Source: an uncultured Thalassotalea sp. (GTDB lineage: Bacteria; Pseudomonadota; Gammaproteobacteria; Enterobacterales; Alteromonadaceae). Taken from it: 64,000 nt of DNA. Positions within the stretch are counted from its first letter, which is position 1, and each line of letters starts with the position of its first letter. Location of the stretch: contig CANMZP010000005.1 in NCBI GenBank assembly GCA_947502355.1, forward strand, positions 1-64,000, given 5' to 3'. Below the pieces are notes generated by a model. It did not search any database. It was not told the origin of the DNA and worked only from the letters and a program-made list of their open reading frames with translations. The position numbers and the translations under genes were made by a program. Shown in pieces: positions 26,724-35,285 of this stretch.

Positions 26724-27257
26724 TTAGTTGTTTAATAGGTCTTTAAACAGTTTTGATATTTTGGCTATTTTAGGGGCAATCATAATTTGGCAATAAGGCT
26801 GATATGGGTGATTTTGGTAGTATTGCTGGTGCTGTTCATCGGCGACATAAAAGGTGCTTTCAATTTCTAATGTGGTAACAACAGGTTTATCCCATACACG
26901 TTGTCTTTCTAACTCATCAATAACCTGTTTTGCCGTGCATAGTTGCTGCTCATTTTGATAAAAAATGGCACTTCGATATTGTGTTCCTCGATCATTTCCT
27001 TGTTGATTTAGAGACGTGGGATCGTGTAGGTGAAAAAATATGGTTAAGATTTGCTGGTAGCTTATGACACGGTTGTCAAATTCAATCTGTACCACCTCAG
27101 CGTGCCCCGTAGTACCCGTACAAATTTGCTGGTACGTTGGGTAATTAATATGCCCCCCCATGTAACCTGAAACGACCTTGCTAACCCCTTTAACTTGTTG
27201 AAAGGGACCTTCAATACACCAAAAGCATCCGCCCGCTAAATACGCCGTTTCAATCAT
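26724..27257 (-). CDS. msrA: Peptide methionine sulfoxide reductase MsrA
   Basis: A 177-residue MsrA that reduces methionine-(S)-sulfoxide in proteins and free methionine. The active-site block GGCFWCIEGPFQ is at residues 9-20, with nucleophile Cys11. GYMGG, GHAEVVQIEFD and DPTSLNQQGNDRGTQYRSAIF are also typical. Compact length and absence of a signal peptide indicate a cytoplasmic, MsrA-only enzyme without an MsrB fusion. The gene diverges from the DUF3820 gene, whose leader carries a 17-bp tandem repeat. Confidence 0.96.
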   Translation of the reverse strand: MIETAYLAGGCFWCIEGPFQQVKGVSKVVSGYMGGHINYPTYQQICTGTTGHAEVVQIEFDNRVISYQQILTIFFHLHDPTSLNQQGNDRGTQYRSAIFYQNEQQLCTAKQVIDELERQRVWDKPVVTTLEIESTFYVADEQHQQYYQNHPYQPYCQIMIAPKIAKISKLFKDLLNN

Positions 27258-27323
27258 TGATGTTACTCCTTATACTAAGATAAAATGCCCTATTGTGATT
27301 AAGTTTGGCACAAAACTGGATCA

Positions 27324-27391
27324 ACAAAAGCTATGGTTCGACAAAAGCTATGGTTCGACAAAAGCTATGGTTCGACAAAAGCTATGGTTCG
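27324..27391. repeat. 17-bp tandem repeat, four exact copies
   Basis: The unit ACAAAAGCTATGGTTCG occurs at 27324, 27341, 27358 and 27375 without change. Degenerate pieces continue to about 27430 (ACAAAAAAATGGAAC, ACAAAAAACTATGGATC). Because 17 is not a multiple of three, successive ATGs in the unit fall in different frames. The array lies between the divergent msrA start and the DUF3820 coding region. Confidence 0.95.
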
Positions 27392-27399
27392 ACAAAAAA

Positions 27400-27633
27400 A
27401 TGGAACAACAAAAAACTATGGATCAACAAAAACTCCTTGAAGCAATCAATCAAACCATGCCATTTGGCAAATATGCCGGACGAAAGTTACTGCACTTACC
27501 CGAGCCTTATCTCGTTTGGTTTCATAGCAAAGGCTTTCCACAAGGAAAATTGGGTGAGCAATTAGCCTTGATGTATGAAGTAAAGCTTAATGGCCTAGAA
27601 GATATGCTTAGGCCGCTATTAAGGGATGACTAA
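27400..27633 (+). CDS. DUF3820 family protein
   Basis: A short protein whose core MPFGKYAGRKLLHLPEPYLVWF followed by HSKGFPQGKLGEQLALM and NGLEDMLRPL is the DUF3820 family. Members are about 70-75 residues and of unknown function. ATG at 27400 gives 77 residues; ATG at 27418 gives 71. The reading frame also extends back to GTG at 27295 through the 17-bp repeat, and this longer form is less likely. None of the candidate starts has a good Shine-Dalgarno. Confidence 0.78.
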   Translation: MEQQKTMDQQKLLEAINQTMPFGKYAGRKLLHLPEPYLVWFHSKGFPQGKLGEQLALMYEVKLNGLEDMLRPLLRDD

Positions 27634-27972
27634 CGCTTATTCGTTTATTATCATTTTTTATCGATAGTTTAATTATTGATAATGTGTCGTGATTAAAAAA
27701 ACGGCGCTTTTTTGTGCATAAAAATTCAATTATTTATAACCATTTAAAAATATTACAATAAAATTACGGTTGTATGACTCGTTGAACGTCATATTGGTTA
27801 CATTCTTTTATTATTAATCAATAACTCTTGCTAGCCCCTATTTTTGCTGGGCTTGAAACCTCACTGAAGTTCATCTTATATTAATTATGTCGATACTGAT
27901 TTCGACGAATGGGTGTGTCTGATTTACCTGTTGCGTCGATAAGACTTTTTTAATCAATATTAGGGGTTTTAA
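27634..27972. other. Intergenic region upstream of rmf
   Basis: This 339-base AT-rich stretch holds no convincing gene. It contains a weak hairpin AGCCC (27833-27837) with GGGCT (27849-27853) and presumably the rmf promoter. No clear -35/-10 pair or operator could be picked with confidence. Confidence 0.5.
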
Positions 27973-28146
27973 ATGAAAAGACAGAAAAGAGATCGTTTAG
28001 GAAGAGCACATAATAATGGCTACCAAGCGGGCCTTAATGGTAAGAATAAAGAAAATTGTCCTTATACAAATTTAGATGCTAAGTCACAATGGTTAGGCGG
28101 TTGGCGGGAAGCCATGACCGATAGAAACATGGGACTTTTCAAGTAA
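27973..28146 (+). CDS. rmf: Ribosome modulation factor
   Basis: A 57-residue basic protein that reads MKRQKRDRLGRAHNNGYQAG at its start, then CPYTNLDAKSQWLGGWREAM and a short tail. This is close to E. coli Rmf across its whole length, including the conserved GYQAG, CPY and SQWLGGWREAM. Rmf binds 70S ribosomes in stationary phase and drives them into inactive 100S dimers. A GGGG run lies seven bases before the ATG. The gene is short enough to be missed by length-limited gene finding. Confidence 0.96.
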   Translation: MKRQKRDRLGRAHNNGYQAGLNGKNKENCPYTNLDAKSQWLGGWREAMTDRNMGLFK

Positions 28147-28174
28147 GACATTCATCAAATCAACCCAACTAAAG

Positions 28175-28201
28175 AGCTGTAAAACACTATGTTTTACAGC
28201 T
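28175..28201 (+). terminator. Hairpin after rmf
   Basis: AGCTGTAAAAC (28175-28185) pairs perfectly with GTTTTACAGCT (28191-28201) over a five-base loop, 28 bases past the rmf stop. The following TATCTGGG is not a good U tract, so it may be a terminator or a 3' stabilising stem-loop. The remaining gap to moeB (28202-28369) shows nothing I can name. Confidence 0.6.
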
Positions 28202-28369
28202 TATCTGGGTAAAAAACCTTATTAAAATACATTCTCTTAAGAGCATGTTGTAGTAGTACTTAAATAAGCACAAGCTACCAGAATCAACTCCTGATCTCGC
28301 TAGGACTCCTCAGACGTTTAATTGTTTCTTAATTTAATTGTCTTCTAATTTAACTGCTTGGGTATTTAC

Positions 28370-29119
28370 CTAATCGCCTTCACCACAATGACATGCGGTA
28401 CGTTTTTTGATTTTAAACTGCTGCCAAGATGCCGTCATGCCATCAAATAACATTACCTTATTATTTAGCATTGGCTTGCCTACCAAATACTTAATCGTTT
28501 CTAGTGCCTGCATACTGCCAACAACCCCTAAAATGGGGCCAAGTACGCCGGCGGTATTACAGTTTAAAGTAGGCTCTTCTTTATTTTTTGGGTAAAAACA
28601 CGCATAACAGGCACTGTCTTTTTGGTTTGGGTCAAAACAAAACAGTTGTCCTTCCAAGCGAATCGCCGCGCCGCTGATTAACGGGACTTTCGCTTTAAGG
28701 CAAGCATCGTTAATCAAAAAGCGAGTTGCCAAGTTATCGGTACAATCTACAATGACATCAACTTGCTGACTATAATAATCAAGTAATTCTTCGTCTAACA
28801 TTTCATCAATCACTTCAATGTCGATGTCACTGTTTAATTTTTCTAGACATTGGGCCATGGTGTCGGCTTTATTTTGTTCGAGCATGTCTTCATTAAAGCC
28901 AATTTGCCTTTGCAAATTACTCAACTCCACCTTGTCGCCATCGGCTAAGATAAGCTTGCCAATCCCTGCTGCCGCCAAATACAAGGCCACCGGATTGCCC
29001 AACCCTCCAATGCCGATAACCAGTACCGTGGCATTTTTCAGTTGCCCTTGCTGCTCTGCAGAGAAGTCTTTTAATAACAACTGTCTAGAATAGCGTAACT
29101 GTTCTTGATTACTGAGCAT
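28370..29119 (-). CDS. moeB: Molybdopterin-synthase adenylyltransferase
   Basis: A 249-residue E1-like enzyme that adenylates the C-terminal Gly-Gly of MoaD before thiolation. Visible are the Rossmann loop VLVIGIGGLGNPVALYLAAAG, the catalytic DNLATRFLIND segment, and the zinc-binding CYACFYP plus CHCGEG cysteines. ThiF is the main alternative, but the moa/mod array favours MoeB. It is the last gene of the array, 9 bases after modC. Confidence 0.94.
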   Translation of the reverse strand: MLSNQEQLRYSRQLLLKDFSAEQQGQLKNATVLVIGIGGLGNPVALYLAAAGIGKLILADGDKVELSNLQRQIGFNEDMLEQNKADTMAQCLEKLNSDIDIEVIDEMLDEELLDYYSQQVDVIVDCTDNLATRFLINDACLKAKVPLISGAAIRLEGQLFCFDPNQKDSACYACFYPKNKEEPTLNCNTAGVLGPILGVVGSMQALETIKYLVGKPMLNNKVMLFDGMTASWQQFKIKKRTACHCGEGD

Positions 29120-29128
29120 GGATTGTCC

Positions 29129-30214
29129 TTATGAGAAATAGCGTATGGCATTGGCTTTAAATTGCAGGCAAATAGGTTGGCCAGGAGCTAATTGCAATTT
29201 TTGTTCTGAATATCGGGTAATATTAACCTTGAACTCTTGGCCTAACACGTCAATGAGCACTTGAATGGTATTGGCATTAAGCTGTTCAAGAGAGGTAATA
29301 TGACCTTCTAGATTGTTCACCATGGAAGTATCTTGGTGTGGATGTTTTGTTAAACTGATGTCATTGGCCAAGATATAGCAGCGCAAAGACGATGCCGTGG
29401 TTTTACATGGCTGATTGGTAAATAAGGTTATTTGCCCATTGTTTGGTTTGGGAAAGTCTAAGCGGGTTAGGCCATACTCAGGCAATTGTTCAACCACCTC
29501 TAAGGTCAAACTGGTTTGATTGCTGTATTGATCCACTAAAGTTGGTGACAAGTTATTAATGATTTGGTGCACAAAGCCTGTTTGAATCACTTTACCTTGC
29601 GCCATCACCATCACCTCATCCGCAAGTTGCTGAATTTCATTCACGCTGTGACTTACGTAAAGCATGGGCAAATTCAATTGCTGATGAATTTTACGGAGCA
29701 TAACCACCATGTCACCCCGTGCGGCACCGTCAAGGGCACTTAAGGGTTCATCGAGTAACAATAATGTTGGATCCGATAATAAGGCTCTAGCTATGGCTAC
29801 GCGCTGTTTTTGGCCGGCAGATAATTGCTCTACATGTTGCGTGGTTAAATGCTGTATTTTGGTAAGTGCTATGCTCTCATCAATTGATATGCGCTTGTTT
29901 TTGCTGCGTTTATAAGCAAACAGTAAATTATCATAAACATTTAAATGAGGAAAAAGCCGAGCATCTTGAAAAACAAAACCGATGTTTCTATCTTCAGGGG
30001 CTATAAACGTGTTATTTGCGCTATCTAGCAGCGTTTTCTGGGCAAAGCTAATCTGGCCTTGAACGTGTTTGTTTAGCCCGGCTATCGCTCTAAGTAAGGT
30101 CGTTTTACCCGAGCCTGAATGGCCGAGGATCCCGGTGATCCCTTGTAAGTTGATTTGATGTTTGCAGCTAAAAGCAAAGTTGCTAACTTGCCATTGAATA
30201 TTAACGCTCAGCAT
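29129..30214 (-). CDS. modC: Molybdate ABC transporter ATP-binding protein
   Basis: A 361-residue ABC ATPase. Walker A GHSGSGKTTLL is near residue 35, the signature LSAGQKQRVAIARAL near 130, Walker B LLLLDEPLSALD follows, and a C-terminal MOP domain (about 290-355, ITSLEQLNANTIQVLIDVLGQ in part) is typical of ModC. It powers ModB-mediated molybdate import at the inner membrane. Two bases separate it from modB, so the transporter genes are cotranscribed with the moa genes. Confidence 0.95.
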   Translation of the reverse strand: MLSVNIQWQVSNFAFSCKHQINLQGITGILGHSGSGKTTLLRAIAGLNKHVQGQISFAQKTLLDSANNTFIAPEDRNIGFVFQDARLFPHLNVYDNLLFAYKRSKNKRISIDESIALTKIQHLTTQHVEQLSAGQKQRVAIARALLSDPTLLLLDEPLSALDGAARGDMVVMLRKIHQQLNLPMLYVSHSVNEIQQLADEVMVMAQGKVIQTGFVHQIINNLSPTLVDQYSNQTSLTLEVVEQLPEYGLTRLDFPKPNNGQITLFTNQPCKTTASSLRCYILANDISLTKHPHQDTSMVNNLEGHITSLEQLNANTIQVLIDVLGQEFKVNITRYSEQKLQLAPGQPICLQFKANAIRYFS

Positions 30215-30216
30215 GG

Positions 30217-30933
30217 TTATTGTGCCTTATATTCTGACGTATTGATCTTGCTATGCATTCGATTTTGTTTAAAGTTGAGTAAATAAACCAAAGACAATAA
30301 AACAATAGAGCCGAGCAATAAGCTACCGGCGAGCCAATGGGCCGCCGTATAATTTAACGCTTCAACCTGATCGAATAGGGCAATGGATAATACCCGAGTT
30401 TCACCGGGAATATTACCGCCGATCATTAATACCACTCCAAATTCGCCAACGGTGTGGGCAAAGCCCAAACTCGCCGCGGTAATAAAGCTAGCTCGGGTCA
30501 TTGGAAACACAAGATTAAAAAACTGATCGCGTTTGCCTGCGCCTAACATGGCCCCGGCTTCAAGCAGTTGATCGCCCAGTTGCTCGAAAGCTTTTTGCAA
30601 GGGTTGCACCACAAATGGCAGAGAGTAAATAATGGAACCGATTAAAATACCGCTGAAGCTAAACGCTAAATTAATCCCAAAAACGTCATTTAAAAAACGA
30701 CCTACGCCACTGTTGGGTGAAAAAGCCAATAACAAATAAAAACCCAGTACCGTTGGCGGAAGCACTAGCGGCAAGGCGACCATTGCTTCTAGCAACACCT
30801 TAAATTTACTTCGAGTTTTGCTTAAAAACCAAGCCAAAGGGGTACCGATGAACAACAATATAATTGTTGTAAAAAACGCAAGCTTTAATGTGGTATACAG
30901 GGCAAGCCAGTCATTTACTTGGTTCAAGATCAA
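30217..30933 (-). CDS. modB: Molybdate ABC transporter permease
   Basis: A 238-residue inner-membrane permease with about five membrane segments. The EAA loop is seen as EAGAMLGAGKRDQFFNLVFPM, and GFAHTVGEFGVVLMIGGNIPGETRVLSIALFD spread over about residues 155-190 is highly typical of ModB. It lies three bases after modA and two before modC. It forms the channel through which ModA-delivered molybdate enters. Confidence 0.95.
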   Translation of the reverse strand: MILNQVNDWLALYTTLKLAFFTTIILLFIGTPLAWFLSKTRSKFKVLLEAMVALPLVLPPTVLGFYLLLAFSPNSGVGRFLNDVFGINLAFSFSGILIGSIIYSLPFVVQPLQKAFEQLGDQLLEAGAMLGAGKRDQFFNLVFPMTRASFITAASLGFAHTVGEFGVVLMIGGNIPGETRVLSIALFDQVEALNYTAAHWLAGSLLLGSIVLLSLVYLLNFKQNRMHSKINTSEYKAQ

Positions 30934-30936
30934 TCC

Positions 30937-31800
30937 TTAATCAGAGCGTTTATCCGGACTTTGAGATACGTTCGCCGAATGTTGTTTTTGTTGGTTTTGT
31001 TTTTGGTTTTTCTCGGTTGTAACTGGGGCGCCTTCTTTGTTCTGGCTTTTGACATCTGCTGCAATATAAACCGCAGGTAAGTAACCGGCTTTGCTGATGA
31101 TGTCTTGTGCTGGCAAAGAGAGTACAAATTCAAAAAATTTCTCGGCTAATTCGATATTGTCCGCATTTTTTAAGACAACCATTTGTTGCTCAAGGGGAGC
31201 ATGTAGTTGACTGTCAATAATCACCCCAGAGCCTTTTTGGGTGTCTAAAAATTGACTTGCAGCGATAAAACCATAAGAGACAGCTCCCGTCATGGTTTGT
31301 TGAAGTGTTTGATTGATGTTGTTACCGGTAATGAGTTTATTGTGAAATTTTTTCCATAAATTTACCGACATCAAGGCTTCTTTCGTTGCTCGACCATAAG
31401 GCGCAATATGAGGCGCGGCAATGGCGAGGCGGCCATTGTAACCTTTTAAACTTTCAAGACTTATTTCTGGTTGTTGATTTGGCGTCCATAAAGCCAATTG
31501 CCCTAAGGCGTAGGTTTTACGGTATTGCTGATAAATTAAACCTTGCTGTTCCAGTAATTCTGGTCGGCGAATATCGGCAGCAAATAAGATATCAAATGGC
31601 GCGCCGTGTCGAATCTGTTGATAAAGCACCCCGGTTGACGCGATGGATAACTGAGGGGTAAAAGGGTGTTGCTTTTGAAATTCAGCGATCAGCATTTCAA
31701 GTGGTTTGGCAAAATTTGCCGATGCAGCGATGCGCAGGTTTTCAGCAGCAACTAAGCCGCTGAAAAATAAAACGGACAAAATAATACCAATACGAATCAT
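30937..31800 (-). CDS. modA: Periplasmic molybdate-binding protein
   Basis: A 287-residue exported solute-binding protein. ATG at 31800 starts a clean signal peptide (MIRIGIILSVLFFSGLVAA) and overlaps the moaE stop as ATGA. Binding-protein landmarks include LRIAASANFAKPLEML, STGVLYQQIRHGAPFDILFAAD and GAVSYGFIAASQF. The last 35 or so residues after VYIAADVKSQNKEG form a Gln/Asn/Lys-rich polar tail that the family usually lacks. The upstream part of the longer open frame belongs to moaE in another frame. Confidence 0.93.
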   Translation of the reverse strand: MIRIGIILSVLFFSGLVAAENLRIAASANFAKPLEMLIAEFQKQHPFTPQLSIASTGVLYQQIRHGAPFDILFAADIRRPELLEQQGLIYQQYRKTYALGQLALWTPNQQPEISLESLKGYNGRLAIAAPHIAPYGRATKEALMSVNLWKKFHNKLITGNNINQTLQQTMTGAVSYGFIAASQFLDTQKGSGVIIDSQLHAPLEQQMVVLKNADNIELAEKFFEFVLSLPAQDIISKAGYLPAVYIAADVKSQNKEGAPVTTEKNQKQNQQKQHSANVSQSPDKRSD

Positions 31801-32255
31801 GACCACTTTTGTGCCTCTTGTTGATCGCTTTGATTGGCATCTAACCATTTTTCACCTTGTTCGGTGGTTTCTTTTTTCCAAAAAGGTGCTTTGACTTTTA
31901 AATAGTCCATCATAAATTGTGCCGCATTAAAGGCGTCTTGACGATGTTTGCTGGTAACCCCGACAAAGACAATGTTATCCCCCAGGTTTAATTCTCCGTA
32001 GCGATGGATAATGCACACATTGCCGATTTGCCACTGCTCTCTAGCTTGAACAACAATATCGGCTAAACATTTCTCCGTCATCCCCGCGTAATGCTCTAAA
32101 AATAAGTTCGTGACTTTGTGGCCTTTATTATTATCTCTTACTCGACCAGTAAAAGTAACTAAAGCACCATCAAGGGTGTTATTGGCTTCGAGCTTTTCAA
32201 TCTCATCATTTAATACATAGTCTTCGGTTTGTACTTTTATGCTCGTTTGCACCAT
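31797..32255 (-). CDS. moaE: Molybdopterin synthase catalytic subunit
   Basis: A 152-residue MoaE, the large subunit that transfers sulfur from MoaD thiocarboxylate onto precursor Z. Conserved parts are GALVTFTGRVRDNN near residue 30, LEHYAGMTEK, IHRYGELNLGDNIVFVGV and the active-site KAPFWKKE with catalytic Lys. It starts in a TAATG overlap with moaD and ends in an ATGA overlap with modA, showing tight translational coupling through the array. Confidence 0.96.
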   Translation of the reverse strand: MVQTSIKVQTEDYVLNDEIEKLEANNTLDGALVTFTGRVRDNNKGHKVTNLFLEHYAGMTEKCLADIVVQAREQWQIGNVCIIHRYGELNLGDNIVFVGVTSKHRQDAFNAAQFMMDYLKVKAPFWKKETTEQGEKWLDANQSDQQEAQKWS

Positions 32256-32509
32256 TAACCTCCCGTTACCGGTGGGAAAAAAGCCACTTCATCGTTATCT
32301 TGCAAGCGGTGTTCATCTTCAACCAATTCTTGGTTAACTGCGATAATCAAGGTGTTGGAAGAAAACACCGTATGCCACTTAGAGCCTTTCTCGGCAAGTT
32401 GTTGTTTTAAGTCAGCGACCGTAAGGTCATTGCTAACATTAAGCTGCAATTGCCCACAATCAAGTTGCTCACGAAACGCGGCAAAAAAAAGTACATTAAT
32501 GGTTATCAT
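32255..32509 (-). CDS. moaD: Molybdopterin synthase sulfur carrier subunit
   Basis: An 84-residue ubiquitin-like protein ending in the essential Gly-Gly (FFPPVTGG), which MoeB adenylates and which then carries the thiocarboxylate. The N-terminal [15 protein letters not shown] strand and [11 protein letters not shown] near the end are typical. Its start overlaps the moaC stop by four bases and its stop overlaps the moaE start. Confidence 0.95.
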   Translation of the reverse strand: MITINVLFFAAFREQLDCGQLQLNVSNDLTVADLKQQLAEKGSKWHTVFSSNTLIIAVNQELVEDEHRLQDNDEVAFFPPVTGG

Positions 32510-32997
32510 GCCTGCCAGTCTCCTGATTTTCCACCTTGTTTTTCTAGAACGCGAATGCCTTCGATGATCATTTTAGGATCTACGGCTTTGCACATATCAA
32601 ATAACGTCAACGTGGCAACAGATACCGCCGTTAAAGCCTCCATTTCGACACCTGTTTGACCGCTTAACTTACAAAGGCTGACGACACGAACCTGATTACT
32701 TTTAGGAAGAACGTCAAAATCAATTTGCACCTTGGACAACATAAGGGGGTGACACAGCGGGATCAAATCACTGCATTTTTTAGCCGCTTGGATCCCCGCG
32801 ATTCTGGCGACCGCGAAAACATCACCTTTGGCATGTTTGCCTTCACTGATTAAGGTTAGGGCTTCTTCACTCATGCGAATAAAGCCTTCAGCACGAGCAA
32901 CTCTTGCGGTTACCTGCTTTTGGGTAACATCCACCATATTGGCTTCACCACTGGCATTGAGGTGTGTTAAGCCATGAAAGCTTGTCTCTGTACTCAT
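32506..32997 (-). CDS. moaC: Cyclic pyranopterin monophosphate synthase
   Basis: A 163-residue MoaC that turns the MoaA product into cyclic pyranopterin monophosphate. Signature stretches are [18 protein letters not shown], the [18 protein letters not shown] helix, [11 protein letters not shown] and [19 protein letters not shown] with the active-site Met-Glu and Lys residues. It follows moaB after two bases and overlaps moaD. Confidence 0.97.
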   Translation of the reverse strand: MSTETSFHGLTHLNASGEANMVDVTQKQVTARVARAEGFIRMSEEALTLISEGKHAKGDVFAVARIAGIQAAKKCSDLIPLCHPLMLSKVQIDFDVLPKSNQVRVVSLCKLSGQTGVEMEALTAVSVATLTLFDMCKAVDPKMIIEGIRVLEKQGGKSGDWQA

Positions 32998-32999
32998 CT

Positions 33000-33548
33000 T
33001 TAGCCTCGTGTTTCACATGCTGGGGCAAAGTTTAAGTGAGGCGCAAAGTTGCACGGTTTATGGCTGGCATCAAGTTGCTCTTTAATGATTTTATCCCAAG
33101 CAGTTTTACAAGCATTAGTTGAGCCGGGCACACAAAAAATTACGGTAGAGTTGGCCATGCCGGCAAACGCACGAGATTGAATGGTTGAGGTGCCGATTTC
33201 ATGGTAAGAAACGTGACGAAACAATTCGCCAAAGCCTTCCACATTTTTATCAAATAACGGCATGATGGCCTCTGGGGTATTATCACGACTGGTAAATCCC
33301 GTGCCACCGGTTGATACCACCGCATTAATGCTTGGATCAGCAATCCATTTCGACATAATGGCACGTAATTGATACACATCATCTTTTACAATCGCTCTAT
33401 CGAACACGTTATGGCCAGCTTCAGTGACTCTATCAGCCAAGGCTTGTCCCGAGGTGTCATTTTCTGTTGTACGAGTATCTGAAACGGTTAATACGGCAAT
33501 GTTAACCGCCTGAAAGTCATTGCCGCCATGTTTATTTGTTGTTGTCAT
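33000..33548 (-). CDS. moaB: Molybdenum cofactor biosynthesis protein MoaB
   Basis: A 182-residue MoaB/Mog-type protein with the nucleotide/molybdopterin-binding [19 protein letters not shown] motif at about residues 85-103 and the early VLTVSDTRT. MoaB and MogA share this fold; MogA adenylates molybdopterin, while E. coli MoaB is thought dispensable. No separate mogA is seen in the array, so this protein may do the adenylation. It lies between mobA and moaC. Confidence 0.9.
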   Translation of the reverse strand: MTTTNKHGGNDFQAVNIAVLTVSDTRTTENDTSGQALADRVTEAGHNVFDRAIVKDDVYQLRAIMSKWIADPSINAVVSTGGTGFTSRDNTPEAIMPLFDKNVEGFGELFRHVSYHEIGTSTIQSRAFAGMANSTVIFCVPGSTNACKTAWDKIIKEQLDASHKPCNFAPHLNFAPACETRG

Positions 33549-33572
33549 AAATATTCCAAATGCGTTTACATT

Positions 33573-34130
33573 TTACGTTAAGATTTGTTTAACCTGTTGC
33601 CACTCTTGAGGGGTATTGGTGTTGGTTAAAAACTGTTGTTTGGTTTTTAAAGAAGTGGCATTAGTCAGTTTAAGTACTTGCTTAAAGGATGGGCCTTTGC
33701 CGGTGTCTAAAAATTTTTGACTGGTAAATTGCTGTTGCAGGTAATCTTCTACAAAAGCATTTATGGGTAAATACAAAGGCAGGGGACTGTCATTAAAATA
33801 GGTGGCACGGCCACTTAGCTCACCTTTTATTTTAAGCTCTCTTAAATGTTCTGCCGTAAGAAATGGCATATCAACAGGAACGGCTAAAATCGCTTTGGGT
33901 TGATATTTTTGGGCGAGGCTATAAATGCCGGCAAGCGGACCACCTTGGCTAACAATATCTGATTCGCCACCCGAGTTGGCACCACTTATCACGGTTTTAT
34001 CAACCTGGAGGTGCTCTAATAACTGACGGGTTTTTTCCAACATGGTTTGATTGTTAAGGGACAAAAACGCTTTGTTTTGTCCCATTCTGCTTGATTGCCC
34101 ACCGGCTAACACGACACCTAAACAAAACAT
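33573..34130 (-). CDS. mobA: Molybdenum cofactor guanylyltransferase
   Basis: A 185-residue MobA that adds GMP to Mo-molybdopterin to form the bis-MGD cofactor of DMSO-reductase-family enzymes. The GTP-binding motif LAGGQSSRMGQNKAFL begins near residue 7, and AVPVDMPFL carries the Mg-binding Asp. ATG at 34130 is chosen over GTG at 34139 because AGGTGG lies just before it and it starts one base after the moaA stop. Its presence implies that the cell makes bis-MGD enzymes. Confidence 0.93.
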   Translation of the reverse strand: MFCLGVVLAGGQSSRMGQNKAFLSLNNQTMLEKTRQLLEHLQVDKTVISGANSGGESDIVSQGGPLAGIYSLAQKYQPKAILAVPVDMPFLTAEHLRELKIKGELSGRATYFNDSPLPLYLPINAFVEDYLQQQFTSQKFLDTGKGPSFKQVLKLTNATSLKTKQQFLTNTNTPQEWQQVKQILT

Positions 34131-34131
34131 A

Positions 34132-35103
34132 TTAACCACCTAACATAGACAGATGCTTGGTTGCGCCAGTAAAGCCCTCATGCAAATAATGCGTCGCTTT
34201 TTTATTACCTAGCAAACTGACTAATGCTGCTTTAACGTCAGTCACATCATCATGTTGTAAATATTCTCTTATCGATAAGCCTTCTTCTGAGAATAAACAC
34301 AAATGTAGCTTACCCAGTGCACTAATGCGCAAGCGGTTACAGGTATCACAAAAGCCTTTTTCATAAGGCATAATTAAGCCTATCGTGCCTTGGTAGTCAG
34401 GGTTGGTAAATACTTGTGCAGGCCCTGCATTTTTACTTCGAATTTTAGGTAACCAGCCATTCACCAGTAATTGGTTTTTAATGTGTTGGCCACTCACGTG
34501 TTGTTGTTGATAAAACTCTTTATTATCACCCGTTTGCATAAGCTCGATAAAGCGTAAGCTAATTGGTTTGTCTTTAACATATTCAAAGAAAGACTGTAAA
34601 TCGTGGGCATTATGCTCGCGCATTAATACGGTGTTGATTTTGATGTTCTTAAAACCAGCATTTAAAGCGTTATCAATACCCGATAAAATCGTATCCAGTT
34701 TACTCGAGCCGGTTATGGCTTGAAATTGACGCGGATCGAATGAGTCGATGCTGATATTTAAGGCGTCTAAGCCGGCATCTAACCAAAGGGGTAATTGCTC
34801 TTCGAGTTTATAGCCATTACTTGTTAGGGCAACGGTTTTTATGCCATGAGTTTGCTTACAAGCTTGAATGATTTGTGGCAAATCCTTACGCAGCGATGGT
34901 TCACCGCCAGTAATACGAATTTTTTCAGTGCCTAATTGGGCAAAGGCCTTTGCTGTTTGCTTAATTTCATCAAGGGAAAGAAAGTTGCGATCGGTATCGC
35001 ACTCATACCCATCGGGTAAGCAGTAATTGCAACGAAAATTGCATACGTCAGTAATTGAAAGGCGCAGGTATGAAAACCTGCGACCAAATGCGTCTTGTAA
35101 CAT
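34132..35103 (-). CDS. moaA: GTP 3',8-cyclase (radical SAM)
   Basis: A 323-residue radical SAM enzyme catalysing the first step from GTP. The N-terminal cluster motif CNFRCNYC is near residue 22 and the C-terminal cluster CDTCNRLRISALGKLHLC near residue 255. ATG at 35103 is preferred to GTG at 35109 because AAGGTGA precedes it directly. It is the first gene of the moa-mod-moeB array and is preceded by a Moco-riboswitch-like leader whose 3' side includes its ribosome site. Confidence 0.95.
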   Translation of the reverse strand: MLQDAFGRRFSYLRLSITDVCNFRCNYCLPDGYECDTDRNFLSLDEIKQTAKAFAQLGTEKIRITGGEPSLRKDLPQIIQACKQTHGIKTVALTSNGYKLEEQLPLWLDAGLDALNISIDSFDPRQFQAITGSSKLDTILSGIDNALNAGFKNIKINTVLMREHNAHDLQSFFEYVKDKPISLRFIELMQTGDNKEFYQQQHVSGQHIKNQLLVNGWLPKIRSKNAGPAQVFTNPDYQGTIGLIMPYEKGFCDTCNRLRISALGKLHLCLFSEEGLSIREYLQHDDVTDVKAALVSLLGNKKATHYLHEGFTGATKHLSMLGG

Positions 35104-35219
35104 GTTCACCTTTCCAAATGCGGGAGGCTACCGAGTTTCCCCGGATAACCCTGGTGGTTTATTCAGTAATAAACCACGGCTAACTTTTCATACATAGTGC
35201 TTAGAAAAGCAAGCTCGGC
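35104..35219 (-). ncRNA. Moco riboswitch-like leader of moaA
   Basis: Read as RNA from the minus strand, this leader has CCGAG (35218-35214), which can pair with a later CUCGG, and a 10-bp hairpin GUGGUUUAUU/AAUAAACCAC with an ACUG loop (35177-35154). A CCGGG-GAAA-CUCGG hairpin with a GNRA loop (35144-35131) follows, then GCCUCCCGCAUUUGGAAAGG (35128-35109) running into the ribosome site. These elements and the moaA position match what I recall of the Moco RNA motif (RF01055). The Shine-Dalgarno being within the conserved 3' part suggests control of translation initiation. Confidence 0.75.
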
Positions 35220-35285
35220 GATTAATAGTTGTCATTTAACTTTAACACCATTGATACCAAAATTAAATGCATATTTTTTTACTAA

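Noticed and set aside
27324-27391. CRISPR array or short transposon end
   Set aside because: The 17-bp units are contiguous, with no spacers or terminal repeats.
27305-27565. Second open frame through the 17-bp repeat
   Set aside because: It contains no DUF3820 core and exists because the repeat keeps several frames open.
35220-35285. FNR site upstream of the moaA leader
   Set aside because: Only the ATCAA half matches; the other half-site has almost no agreement.
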